DNA from: Himantopus leucocephalus | Lineage: Eukaryota; Chordata; Aves; Charadriiformes; Recurvirostridae | Assembly: GCA_003993805.1 (NCBI GenBank) | Contig: RSEF01000031.1 | Coordinates: forward strand, 17,106,953 to 17,170,952 | Length of the DNA stretch: 64,000 nucleotides | Direction of reading: 5' to 3' | Shown: piece by piece, positions 23,368 through 35,776 of the stretch | Position numbering within the stretch: position 1 is the first letter of the stretch | Layout: each line of letters starts with the position of its first letter | Notes under the pieces: model-generated | The model's input: only the letters and a program-made list of their open reading frames with translations | The model's database searches: none | Told to the model about the DNA's origin: nothing | Position numbers and translations under genes: made by a program

Positions 23368-23516
23368 TTAAAGAGGATGCTGGTCCACTGATGCTGCGGG
23401 ACAGTCCAAGATGCCTTCATCTGTCACCGACCAGTACTTGTTGCTGGGGTTTCCGTACTTCTTATACAGTAGGAGTCCCTTGGTCTTTGGAATACTTGTT
23501 GCAACTAGCATCAAGT
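23368..23516 (-). other. Exon-like open segment on the minus strand, unidentified
   Basis: Read on the minus strand, a pyrimidine-rich stretch ending in AG (at 23517) is followed by 49 codons to a TAA stop (23368-23370). The peptide looks protein-like rather than random: KTKGLLLYKKYGNPSNKYW, then SVTDEGILDCPA. Its codons are richer in G and C than the surrounding intron. The frame stays open further upstream to 23673. I do not recognise the family. It could be the last exon of a gene antisense to ARL15, a fragment of a retrocopy, or chance. Confidence 0.3.
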
Positions 23517-26500
23517 CTTTTAAACCAAAGGAGAAAAAAATAGGAATGTTTTTAATTTTTTGCATCTGTGTATAACTTGGAAAGAAAACAAATTCTGTTT
23601 GGCAGTTCAAATGTTTTCTCGTGTGTTTGTGCAGAGGACTTCCCCTTCCAGTCCACATCTTCACCAAATGCAAGAGCGTGGTCCTGCTTTGCCTTTCTCT
23701 GTTAATGATGGTAAATGCAGTGGCTCTTCTTGGTAAGGAACAGCAGGTTCAAGCACCTTAGAAAGACTGCTCTGACAAAAATAATTGGTGGTGGTGAGTT
23801 AGGCAACTAGTTGTCTACAACCCACTTACAGTCTGGACGACCAGGCTGTTGCCACAGTCTGCCTTAGCATAAAGATGGGCCCAGTCTTTATTTATGCAAG
23901 ACTTGCAGTTGTAGTACGGCTGTTAACCTATAGATGTAGAACAAACACCTTGTTGTTTTCAGAACAGCAGTAGCAAAAAGCTGTACATGGTAAGAAATGT
24001 TGTGGTTTATGCATTTATGTTGGGATCTTGCACCTACGTGGGCTTCAAAACTTCAGAAGGTCCCTTTGCTGGTTCCTTGTGTTGGGCACCTGTGTTGCAG
24101 CCTGCAGGCAGTGCAGTTTTCTCCTCTGCCTTTAGTCTGAAGCAGACAGCAGGGCACAGGATTCAGTTGTTTCTGGCTACAGTAGTCCGTGACAGAGCAT
24201 TAGACAAGGTTTTGGTTAGCAGTGGGGCTGAATGAGGGAATTTGGTGGAAGGAGGCTAGGATAACTGAGGTCAGGTTTGCTTCAGCATGGACTCAGGAGT
24301 CATTCCCTCTTGATGAGGAGTCTACCCTCACCTCGTAGACTTGCATAGGAAGGTTCTGTTCCAGATATTTCCTGGATAGGGCCTACGCTGATGGAGGCTT
24401 TTTTCTCCTTTAAGGAGCTGATCCCAAGAAATACTGAATATCTGTGGCACCTGCTAATATCAGCAGGTTATTGAAGATGTTCAAACTTGCTAAAAGCCAA
24501 GTCAGTTGGAGCCACCTTGGACTGTGGCTCTGAAGCTTGTATGGGTAGATACCCAGACCCTGTGTAGGACCTCTTCTACTTATAGTGTGATTGATACTTG
24601 ATTTATGGCTAATGCCGTTTGATAAAGCACAGGTATTAGAAGAGTATCTTCTGTGGTGCTCTGGTCTGGTTTTGCATTGTAACAGAAAAGTAGCACTAGC
24701 CTGTGTACCTTTAATAGCTAGAAGAAAACTCTTGAGCCTGTTTTATTTTTGTATTGATATAGTTACAGTGGTGTGGTTTTTAGTGGTTTTTTTTTTTTAA
24801 ATCAACATAGCTAAACGAGGTTCAACCTCTAGAAAATAATCCATCTTCACTCATTTAGAGGCACCTTTTACTCGTACAGTTTATTCTCCTTGTGTTGAAG
24901 TTAACTCCTTTAAAACATACTGTGCGAACACAACTGCATCAATGTAGACTTGTAGTTTTTTGTTACTACATAATCCTGTGGTGTATCTGCAGCCTTATTC
25001 TGCTTCATTTTTGCTGCATTGTGCCTGGAAAGATTATAGTGTATACATAGACCTCTGTTGGCCAGCCTGTGTTCAGTAGACTATGCTTAATTTAAGAAAT
25101 GATGGCATGATGCATCTTGTGAAAAGCATGGCATGTGACCAATCTTAGAATTTTTGCTTGGAGAACTTGAGGGGAAACAATAGCAATGCATCAGTTTTTC
25201 ATATGTGATGCTTGCAATGCAAATTTTAAGCTGCTGAGTAGACTTTCACAATATACTTCTTCAGTGGCATCCTCTGTACTAGATAAGGATCTTACATGGA
25301 ACAGTTGTATCAGCCTGATGTGTGTAGATCTTTTAAAAGCTACCTTAGAGGGTGATGTAGAAATTTGAATCAGTGTGACTTCACAAAAAAAGGGGAGCTC
25401 CTATATTGCCCTAAGAGTTTGTAAGATAAATTTGATTACCTGTTTAATTTTGTATATTCAGCATTTTTAGTATGATAGCTGATCCTTAAATTATATCCTG
25501 TACTATGTAGTTGTGTATAAGAATGTTTCTTGGGCAGGTAATGAAGCGTATGTTGCAACCTGAAATGGAAGAAAACACTTCTTGCATGAATAACCACATC
25601 AACTTTAGTGATCCATACCCACCCCACCCCCNCATGAACATGAGTGTTGCAAAGTCAAGCGAGTGCACACAGGGCAGTATAGCCCTTGCTGATTTGTTGA
25701 GGATTGTTTTTTTTAACTGCAATAAGTTTGGGTTTTTTTGGTTCTTTGTACATTTGTTAGCTGCTATGAACTATTTTCCTTCTGTATGCATGCACATAGA
25801 AGCGAAAATTTGGATAGTTTTAATTTGAACTAAATTTTCAAATTATAGATGAATAGTCCTTGAAGTGACTTCAGAGTTTCTGGGTTTCCGAATGGTCTTC
25901 ACCTCAAGTTCTGGATAGTTAGCATTCAGGCAAAGTCCTTCTTGACTGGGGAAAGCTGCATATACCAAGCTGTGGTATTCTTGAAAAGATTAGTGGGTAC
26001 TGAGAGAAAAAAAAAAAAGAAGTTTCTGAGCAACTTGTTTTTCTTGGATAGCTTACCTTTAAGACTTTCTCTTTTATTTACTTACTGTACCCTTTAATTT
26101 CATTGGATAGGTTTGATGTAGAAAGTGGTAATAAAGGATAGATCATGATCACTTAATGTTTCTGATCTACTTTGGATCCTGTCTTTCCATTGCTGTTACT
26201 TGTTCCACTGTTAGGTATCTACAGGCCATAGACAACATTCTTTCTTATACTACAAATGGCAGTATGGAGGCATGTGTTTGAAGACGAGAGTCTTACTTTA
26301 CTGAAACTTTGTAAACCAGTAGCTGCTGAGCTTTGAATAAGGAACGATGTGGAAAGATCCATATTAGGAACTCTGGATTTTTCCTCTGAGACACGTATAA
26401 GTTTTTGATATGTCACCTGCAACATGAGCAACAAAGGTTTGTGTATCCTTGCCCTCTTATCATTTGCTAAACATCCCTCTCATCATACGAATTTTGTCTT

Positions 26501-29500
26501 TTGTCATGTAATGATAAGGATTATTGGGGCTGTCTGACTCATCAGCTATAACATTCTTGAAATTTTACATCCTCTGTAGAGCACAAGGGCTTGTATCTTA
26601 AGATACTATCCCTCCTTCAGTTTGGGAAGCTGATTAGGCACAAGGATGAGGGGTCTGACAGTTCTTTCAAAATAAAGATATAGCTGAATGCAGGAAAGAA
26701 GGCAACTAACAGGTGTAAGATCAACTAGTGTATGGATTGCACGCAACTGTATTAGTGTCTAATATGACATGAAGTTTTGAAGTGAATCTTAGTCACTTCT
26801 ACTTACTGTACGTGGGTTTGTATTACAGAGTGATCACAGATCACATGAACTTGATATTTTTCAGATGAAACAGCTTGGAAGATGCACACAGCTAATGGGT
26901 TTTCAGTCCACAGCACCAGATCAGAACTAGTCTGTAGTAAAATGCTTGAAGTACATAGTATGGTCTTCAGCACCAGCTCTTGCTATGCTGTGCTACTTGC
27001 TATTGCCTACATAGCCAATGTCACTTAATCTGGAAGTGAGAATGCTGCTGCTTCTGATTACTTTCTGCATCAGCATAGCAATGGAGGAAGAAACCCAAAA
27101 CAAATTTTCTGAGACCCTCATCCAAAGAAGTACCTGTGGCTAGGCTGCTGTTCGTATTTCAGCTCTATGAAGCATAACATTCATATTTAACTCAACTGGG
27201 AATGGCAAATGTAATCAGTTCTGGGAGATGACTTCACCCGAATGAGCATGCTTCTGATTTAAGTTAAGTTTGGGAGTTTAAGCACCTGATCTGGCTGAAG
27301 ACCTGGAAGAGAAGTGCCCTGGAAAACAAATCCTCCTCCTTGGTAGAATCTACCAAGCCAGTATTGCAAACAGTTTTTGCAGAATGAAAGATGTAATCAG
27401 CCATACAGAAGGGCAGTAAAAATATCGGTGACTTAACTCACTGGAAATTACCTGGCTGAACATAGATCACTGAGCAGAAGTGTAGAATTCCTTTGCTAAA
27501 GAAAAAGTCAAATGCTGCATTTGCCCTTCCTGCAATAGGAAGCTGCATTGAATTCCCCAGGTAAACTTTTCCTTCAAAGGTGGCTGTTGCAAACAGTGAA
27601 ACTCAATACAGCTTCCTTGGGAACAAAAGAATGCCTTAATGTGATTATAATTTCCACTGCAAGATTCTGTGAAGTCACAGGAGTATTGCAGCGCCAGAAA
27701 TTTCATTCTCTTCGGATACACACACTGAAGAAACAAGTGAATTGCCATGTTTAAAATCAAATTACCATTTTGCCTTTTCCATGATGAGGATTGCATTAGA
27801 GTGGTAGATGTTATGACATCAAAAAAAGTGTCCCAGTTTCTGAAAATGTGCTAGTCTGTGTTTGTTACCAATAGCCCCATAGTGTCCTTGTGAATTAGCG
27901 TCCATGTTGCTCTGCAGTATGCTGCTTCTGAATTCTTCAGACCTCCAAGCTTGAGGCAACATGGTGATGAATTTCACAAAAGGTTAGAAATGCAAGCTTT
28001 TAATAAGTGAGAAAATCTGCATTTAGTAAGGTCAGAATATTCCTCCTAATACCCCATGCTGATTACCATTTTTGGCTTCTTGTCAGTATCATCAGCTCAT
28101 GTTTTTTAATACTGCCAGCTTGTGATGTTTATTTTCTTAAACCAAGTTCTGAAGTTTTGTGATCATGTGAGGATATCAACTTTCCATTAACAAAAGAAGC
28201 ATTTTTAGTTTCAAACTTAAAAACACAAATGTGGGCCTGAACAACTGTAAAGCCATAAGGAAAAAAAAAATATGCAGTACTTAAAATCTTTTGATTATAT
28301 GGGTTTTGGCTCATAACACACTGGAGTGTGTTGGTGTTGCTTTTCTTTTACTGTGTGTGCAGCAAAACTTTCTGAAGTGCAAACTGCCTGACTGGATAAA
28401 AGTCCTGGGGGACATAAATAGGGTATTTGCAATTGAATAAGAGATTGGCTCATCTCGTGCTGGAGCTCTTCAGAATACAGAATTTTTCTTTTGTCTCACT
28501 GGCAGCCTGGTAAGGTGACTATATTAATTGCGAACAGGAGGATGTAAGTAGCTTCCTGCTATCTGAGGAAGAGACACAAAGCAGGAAGTGTAGCTGACAA
28601 GTCCTCTGAGGTTTAGGTGCAGTCCTCCCCTGTAGCTTTGTTGCTTATAAGGACAAAGAGCAGGAAGAACATGAATCTTTGTAAAATGGTTTGCTTTTAT
28701 GGTGTATGTTTTGGTGGAACAGTACAAGGAAAATTTGTTCACAGGACCACAGTAGCTCTTGGCATTGGCGAGGCTGGGGAACCAAAATGCCATCCAAGAG
28801 CCAGTAGGAACTGTTGATATAGGGGAAGTGAGTTTTGCAGATTTTTTTTTTATGTTTTTCTTATTATGACTTGGAGCTTTATGGTGGAAGAAGCATCTGG
28901 TTTTTACATTTTACTAGTTTTTTCAGGAACTACTGCCTAGTCTTCCTTTGTATGATTTTGCCTCTAATAGAGATGAAATACTTTAATTGGTTAAATTAGA
29001 AATTAAGTAATCATTCTGTAAGCTGTCAATAGTAAGTTTCATAAATGAGCATTGATAGCACTGCTCTGGCAGTGAATAAGAAGGAGAAGAGAATGTAGAG
29101 ATTACAAAGGAATTTCATGTTTGTGTTGATTTGTATGAACTGCTTATGCTTTGGATGGGCTGATACAGAGACAAATATTAAGACTGCATATTGAACCTGG
29201 AAAAAAATAAATCATCATACCCCTTTTGATATTGGTAATAAAATGGCAGATGAAATTCTGTGTTGGTAAATGCAAAGTTGCATATATTTATGGTAGAAGT
29301 CACATGGCAGTACAGATGCATGGATAGGCCCTAAAATACCATCAGTGCTCAGGAAAGGGAAAGAGGATCCTTCTTTAAAATGTCATCTCAACTCAGACGC
29401 CTGTGAACAAGTTTAGAGTATTGAGAAGGAAAAAGCTCATTTTTACACTGCTTAAATGTAAGGTTTGCTGTTGTCTTAAATGCTACATTTCTGCTTGCAT

Positions 29501-29943
29501 CATCTCAGAAAAAGTATTGTCAAAAAGATACAGAGAAGGATGACACAGTAATTGAAAGAAAACAATTGCTTCCATAGAAGAAGGGATTAAATAGTTATAG
29601 CCCTTCAGTCTGAAGAAGAGACAGCTGAATGGTGTGGGAAGGCAATATTATAGACATCTTTGAAATCATAAAGGGAGGGTAAACAAGCAGTAAGTAATTT
29701 CCCCCAATAGGAGAACTTGATGACGGTTATAATCCAGGAACTGCTTTTTCCCACGAGTATAGCTGAATACTGGGTCTCACTTGTGCAGTAACGTTAGGGA
29801 GGCCAAAATGAGTAGACTGTGAATTTGTACCGTTTCTTGGAAGACAGGCCCATTGTGGAGGGGTATTAAACATGATGTTCAGATGTGGTGGTAGTCTTGT
29901 GGACATCCTGAAGCTGTGATTGCTGGAACCTGCGGGTGTGTCC

Positions 29944-30582
29944 ATGGTATACGATTCCCTGTCTGTCCTGCTGCTTATGCTATGTGCTAAACGCCTCCAT
30001 CCCTCCTTGTTGAGGGGTCGGGTAGATCTAGTTCCAGAACAGGAAATTGCAGTTAGAAAATGGGGATATTCTAAATGGTGTCCAGGAGTGCTCCCCAGTG
30101 TAACCAAAATTACACTGACTGTGCAGGAGGTGAGACTTTTCAATTCAGAGGGATTTATGAAGATACTTAATTTGCTCCAGGGACATGTAGCTAAAGGGTT
30201 CCTTCTGCTTGGAGGTGCTGCCTTGACGAATGAGCAGAGGCTATTGGCCTTCCAACATTTGTATCCTAACCAGTTTATGAATTTATATGTAAGGTCCCTA
30301 CCACTGAGTGAACCTGAAACTGAATTGACAGCCTGTGTAGAGTGCAGTGATGATGCACTTTACAGTGAATCATCTCTTCTCTCAGTGCTTTATTCTTGCC
30401 CAGAAACTTGCATAATTTCAGGTTTCAGCAAAACTGGAGAAAAGGTCCAGAATTCAAGAAATGTCTATGCTGTTCTCGCAGCTATTAATTTTGTGTTGGC
30501 TAATCTGCATCTTTCACTGTCTGAACCATTGCAGTCCTGGAAACAGTCATGGAAAACTGTTCTAGTGAGAATATTGCCTTAA
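29944..30582 (+). other. Long open reading frame (212 codons from ATG), unidentified
   Basis: The longest open frame outside HSPB3 and the CpG island. It is ATG-initiated at 29944 and open for 212 codons in AT-rich DNA, where frames this long are uncommon. It contains hydrophobic stretches (SLSVLLLMLC near the start, FLLLGGAAL in the middle, AAINFVLANL near the end) but no motif I recognise. The opposite strand is also open from 29727 to 30143. There is no clear promoter or splice context. It could be an eroded fragment of a mobile element or retrocopy, or chance. Confidence 0.2.
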
Positions 30583-32433
30583 AGAGGGGAGAGCATTGTT
30601 CTCTGGTGCATCCACTTGATTACTTTTTATGATGACAAGAGAGTTCTTGGATCCAGTCCTATTTCCTGTTCACATATCATTGCCTTTCCATCAGCAACAG
30701 GTTTCTTCTAGTCTCTAAACTCAGATTTATTTTTCTAATGATTATGTACAGGAAGGTTGGTGTTTAAAAAGTCTAATTATTCAGCATTAAAGGAGAATAT
30801 GAAAATATTTTGTGTGTCTTTTATCCCTGAGAATTGTATTAAAAAAGAATTTGGGGTGTTTAAATTAGAAATGTTATTAATGGCCTTTGTTAGAGGGCTG
30901 TGACACCTTATGTGGAGAGAGGAGCCTTTGAGTTACTTGGAGTTCAGTACACAAGCTTAGCAAACATCAGTTCTGGTCAAAGTTCCTGCTACCTGTACTG
31001 TAATGTAGTTGTGTGTGCTTTTGAGTACCTACACATTCTTTAAAACACATAAGCATGGAGAATTTCTTTCAGGCTCCATACTTGTAGGTACCTTAAAATC
31101 TGCACATTGTTTACACTTGTGTTGCTAATTTTCACATTTCTTATGCACTGCAAAAGATGCAGGTAAGAAGGGAGGCAGAAGAGTTTGGCCTGGAAGCTCC
31201 AGTAATTCCAAGTGATTACTAGGGTGGACCACTTCTTTATATATAAGCAGGAGGGCATCTTAATCTCTATTTTACTGAAGAAACATACCACCAGAAAAAA
31301 GCCCCAACAACTTCTTTTTCTCTTATTGCTTTCTGGTTTTGTGGTCTTGGAACTGTACTTAGTGCTGTAATTTATTAAGGATTATGGCAAAACAAGCTGA
31401 GGTCAAGGTGAGTATTTCTGTTGGTCGATAGAATTGAGGATAGCAGCTCCTGCAGTTCTGTCAGGTGTTGAGCCTTCTGTGTCTTTTCTGAGAAGCTGAT
31501 TAGGATCCCTCCCTCCCTTTTGCCCACTGAGGTTCTTGATACTAGTGCTTTCAACTCAGTTATTGCAGCTTTGAAGTGATCAGTTGCAGAACGTTCTCTA
31601 ATCTTTTCAAAATTTGTTCTCTTGTAAATATTATGGGTAGGAATTTCGTTTCATGTTTGCTGAAGATATATATATATTAAAACAGTGAATTTGTGCGGCT
31701 GCAAACTAATGTGGGCCTGTGTCAGAGCTCTATGAGGGTTTTTTTGTTTTAAACACCAAATACTGAAATTATTTTGTACTGATAATTGTACTGATAGCTG
31801 AATGCTTGAAAAAATGGACAGAACAAATGATTGTTGTGAATGAAAGGTTGCACAGCTGCAAGACACATCTTTATAAGTCATTATGAACAGTCAAGTTTTT
31901 ACAACATATGACTAAAATAACAAAGTTTTGGGCAAAGATGTAAGTTGACCATAAACTTAGTTTCAATCTAAACAAATTATTTAATATTTGTGAGATGACC
32001 CTTTGCCTAAGCAGAAGAGTGCATATTGGCAGAGATGCATGCTTATGTTGTTTGATATATTTGACCTGACGACACTGTTTCTCACTTTAGATGTGTTAAG
32101 TGACTTCTGTTAAGAATTAGTCTGTGTAGAATTGTATCAAAAAAGGTAACTATCTTTTATAGGTATATTTTTACATTATTTTTTTCTTTTACTTTCATGC
32201 TTACCATGTAAAATCGTTTCAGAAAGCAACAATAAACTGTAAGTAAATTAAATGCAAATTCTCCAACAATTGTTTTGTTGCCCAATTGTGTGTCTAAAGT
32301 AATGAAAGATTACAAATATCAAGAATAAATTCCCCATTGTAGCAGCAGGTTATCACATATATGGTGATTCAGTGATCAGAGCAGTAGTCTGTAGGATAGT
32401 ATCACTAAACATTTAATTATTTAAATCAATTAA

Positions 32434-32746
32434 TGTCCTGGTTTCAGGTAAAACAGGACCCATTTTGTTCAGTAACTTTGCTTCTTAGCTGGGCCTCTTC
32501 TAACTACTGAAATTAACAGCATATTGTGCAGACACTGTTCACTCTCTCAGAGTGATAAGACCAATGTTTATAGTTGCTGCCCAGGCATGGTATGCGGAGA
32601 GGCTCTTGCTTATACTTACTGCTATAACACCCAAGGGCAACCGACTTTGTTATTTGCCACATTGGAGGGTCGGAAGCGGAAAAGCACAGTGGGGTCCCAC
32701 CTGCGGGGAGGAGCGGACAGGAGAGCAAAAAAAAAAATTCCTGACA
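32434..32746. mobile_element. Probable solo LTR of an avian endogenous retrovirus
   Basis: The segment begins TGTCCTGGTTTCAG, a start (or, on the other strand, an end) typical of avian ERV LTRs, and ends in GACA, giving the expected TGTC...GACA terminal inverted repeat over 313 bases. No retroviral coding sequence flanks it, so it would be a solo LTR. Immediate flanks do not show an obvious target duplication, so the right boundary is uncertain. Orientation cannot be fixed from the symmetric ends. Confidence 0.55.
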
Positions 32747-33080
32747 CTTATTCAGTGATTATATGGAAATAATATCAGGGGGAATGTAAATTTTTGAAGG
32801 GGAGTAGGGGTGAATACAAGAGAAGCTAATAGGCAGCATTGGAATTAATGAGCTTTTTTAACACTATAGACTGCAGATCATAAGCATTATCTTGCAGCCT
32901 TGGGGAAGGGATTAGCTTAATGTTTCATTGGGAAGCGCATAGGGAAACATTCACTGGCACTGTATGTGACAGTGGGAAGGGGACATAATTTTAGAATTCA
33001 TGTCTTGTAATAGCTTGTTGATTTCAAAACATTAACAGTAGCAAACCAAGCAACAGACGAGTAAGGTAACGCAGATGTAG

Positions 33081-33104
33081 CTTGCTTTATTCTACTAAAG
33101 CAAG
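33081..33104. other. Perfect hairpin, 9-bp arms and 6-base loop
   Basis: CTTGCTTTA and TAAAGCAAG are exact reverse complements separated by TTCTAC. The hairpin is isolated in intron DNA with no associated gene or repeat recognised. Confidence 0.7.
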
Positions 33105-35749
33105 GGTCCGCAGGCGCTCACTGAGGAATTTGAACTGCAGCTTAGTTCTTCCATGAATGTATAGCCTCAAAGTACTGAAAAAAAATTAAAGTAGGAAAAC
33201 AGTTTATAATGCTGTACTTGTCTAGAATAAAATCAAACTATATACATTGAGAAACTGTAATGGTTTGCTGCTGCTGCATGTTTACTTCCCTTGCAACCTG
33301 AAAGCGTATTTTACTTTATATACAAAGTTGGGTCTCCATCAACATAGAATCTGTCACTGAAAATGTAATACTGAAAATACAAATCACTGTATGTATCATG
33401 CTGTGTTTAAATATGGGTTTAAATTGCAGGACACTTTGTAGTAGGGAGGGTAGTGAAGCATTGGACTAGATTGCGTGGGGATGTCATCTATCCCTGGAAC
33501 CTTTGGAATAAGGTCTGCAAATACTGTCAGGAGGCGTATGAGTACGGTTTATAACCCCACACCACCACTTTGTCTAATATGGGATTTCTCAAAGTCAGTT
33601 CTGTTCCTATTTTTCTGTGACTTTGTGGGGAAATCAGGCACAAGCTGTATAATTGCATATTTGTCCTGAGAGCTGGGAAAAAAAAAATCCTGGCAATTTA
33701 AGTGGTGCTTTGAAGCAGCATTTCCTTGTAGTAATAATATTATAGATTGCTTCCAGTGAGAAAAGAAAATCACCCATGCTGTTGAAGCATGCTTTCAGGT
33801 TTTTATGCTGTGCTTTTTTTACTTTCAGACAGTTCAGTGAAATATTGTTTGTTTTAAATTTAAATTTTAACAGTTACAGCAAAAGAAAAATGTTGCTACA
33901 CGTTTTTTTATTATCCATAATTCATAAGAGCTGGTCTTTTAATTTTTTAAATCACAGTTCTAATTAAATGGGTAATTCAATTGTAGGTTTTTTTGGGGGG
34001 AGATTAGAAAGCAGAGGCCGGGGAGGGGTGAGTTTTCACTGATACTATTTGAAGTCTGTAGCATCCAGCAGTTCACCTTCAGCATGTTAAAATACATGCA
34101 AATGATATGTGAACTTGTTAAACATATAGTAAAAATGTTCCACTTGATTGCTTTAATTTTTGCCTACAGTGACTTCTCAAATACCTTATGTAAAGCAATT
34201 CCTCAATTAGTCTTCTGAATAAATCATTGTAAGCCTGGTTTATTGTACCTGACAGTATATAAAAAATGGCAAACGTATAATAGGTTTTATTTTGGTGTTG
34301 GGAGTTGCATTTATTTTCTGGCTCCTTTATGCTATTTAAAGAAGGTGTTTTTCATCTGTTTCATCAGAAACTCATAGTCCATCCTCAGCCTTTCTGGGTG
34401 ACTGCAGAAGACATAGAATTGTGGCATCACAACAGATTGGAAGTTGAGCGAGTTGAGGGTAAAAACTTTTAATATGATTATTCACAGCTCTAAGAGCAGA
34501 TTAAATAACATATTCAAGACAATAAAGAGGTCTCGTTTGAACATGAAAATAGCAGAAAACTAAAGGAGTATGACTTCAGAAATGTGTGAACATTAAATTA
34601 TATGCATTATTTTGGTATATAGAGGAAGAGAATTTGAATGATGATACAGGGAGAGAATAACTATAGTATTTAAACATGGAAGCTCTTTACAGTCCACTAA
34701 GAAGCCAAAAAGCGCATTACTATATTAAAATGTCTCTTGCAGGTTGTTTTTAAACCAAAGTAAATAAAAATAAATGGGACTGAAAGCTTGCATGCAAAAT
34801 GTTAATGTTGTGTACAGGCATTTTTGGGAGCATTATGTAATTGGAGGCCTGTAATGAAATACTGAATTAGTAAGTGTAATGGTGTTGGCAGCTGCTCTTG
34901 CATGAAAGGTAGTAAGTATCTGTTTAATCTGAATTTATATGGCATTTTTCTCAGCTTGTTTAATACAGCCTTACAGAAGAAAGATAAAGTAGTATACCAT
35001 CACGTGTTTCTTTCAGGGGAGAGGGGAGAGATGGGAAAAAACCTAATTCTTAATAAATAGCATTCTTGGTAATGTCTTTATTTTAATTTCTTTAGACTAT
35101 GTCTGAATGTATCCAGCTCTCATTTGCTGTTTGTAGAATTGGCATTTACACGGTAAGGCAATGTTCTAACTAACTAAATAATTTTTGTTATTCATAATGC
35201 CATTTGAGTGAAAAGAAGTTACTTAGGTTTTTGGGATCAGGATTAAGTAATGCAGTTATCAAAAGGGATTTGTCATATTAGTTTACATAAACAGACTACA
35301 GCATGGGTTTGTTGTGTCAAAGATTTACTAATACCAGGACAGAAAAAGTATTCTCCACTTTAATTAAAAAAGGAGAAGAAAAATTCAGCCAACCTCTTAA
35401 GGTGTAAGAAAATTTAGAATTCATGTGTATCAGGTGCTGAGAATTCTGGCCTAATGTCATTGCTGAAGGGTTTGTATACATTTGCTTTTAAATACCCATG
35501 GTGTTTGAGTAATGTCGTACACTAAAACATGTTAGCTAAATGCACATATTGTTGTAAGCTTTGTCTGGAGTGCCTTAATATTTTCCAAATCCCATTAAGT
35601 TAAACTTCCCAAACCTTAATTAAGTTATATAAAAGAAATGTGAACTTTACGTCAAACATATGTCCCAAATATATTATTTTTTTTACGGCTCCCATTTGTT
35701 CCAATTAATGATGAGAACAGTTAGATGAATGGGGTGTTCTGTAGAAATT

Positions 35750-35776
35750 CATTGTGTAAGCTCTGCTTACACAATG
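35750..35776. other. Perfect hairpin, 12-bp arms and 3-base loop
   Basis: CATTGTGTAAGC and GCTTACACAATG are exact reverse complements around TCT. With one mismatch the stem extends by two more pairs. It lies in AT-rich intron DNA with no other recognised element; the stem alone is too short for a typical microRNA precursor. Confidence 0.75.
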
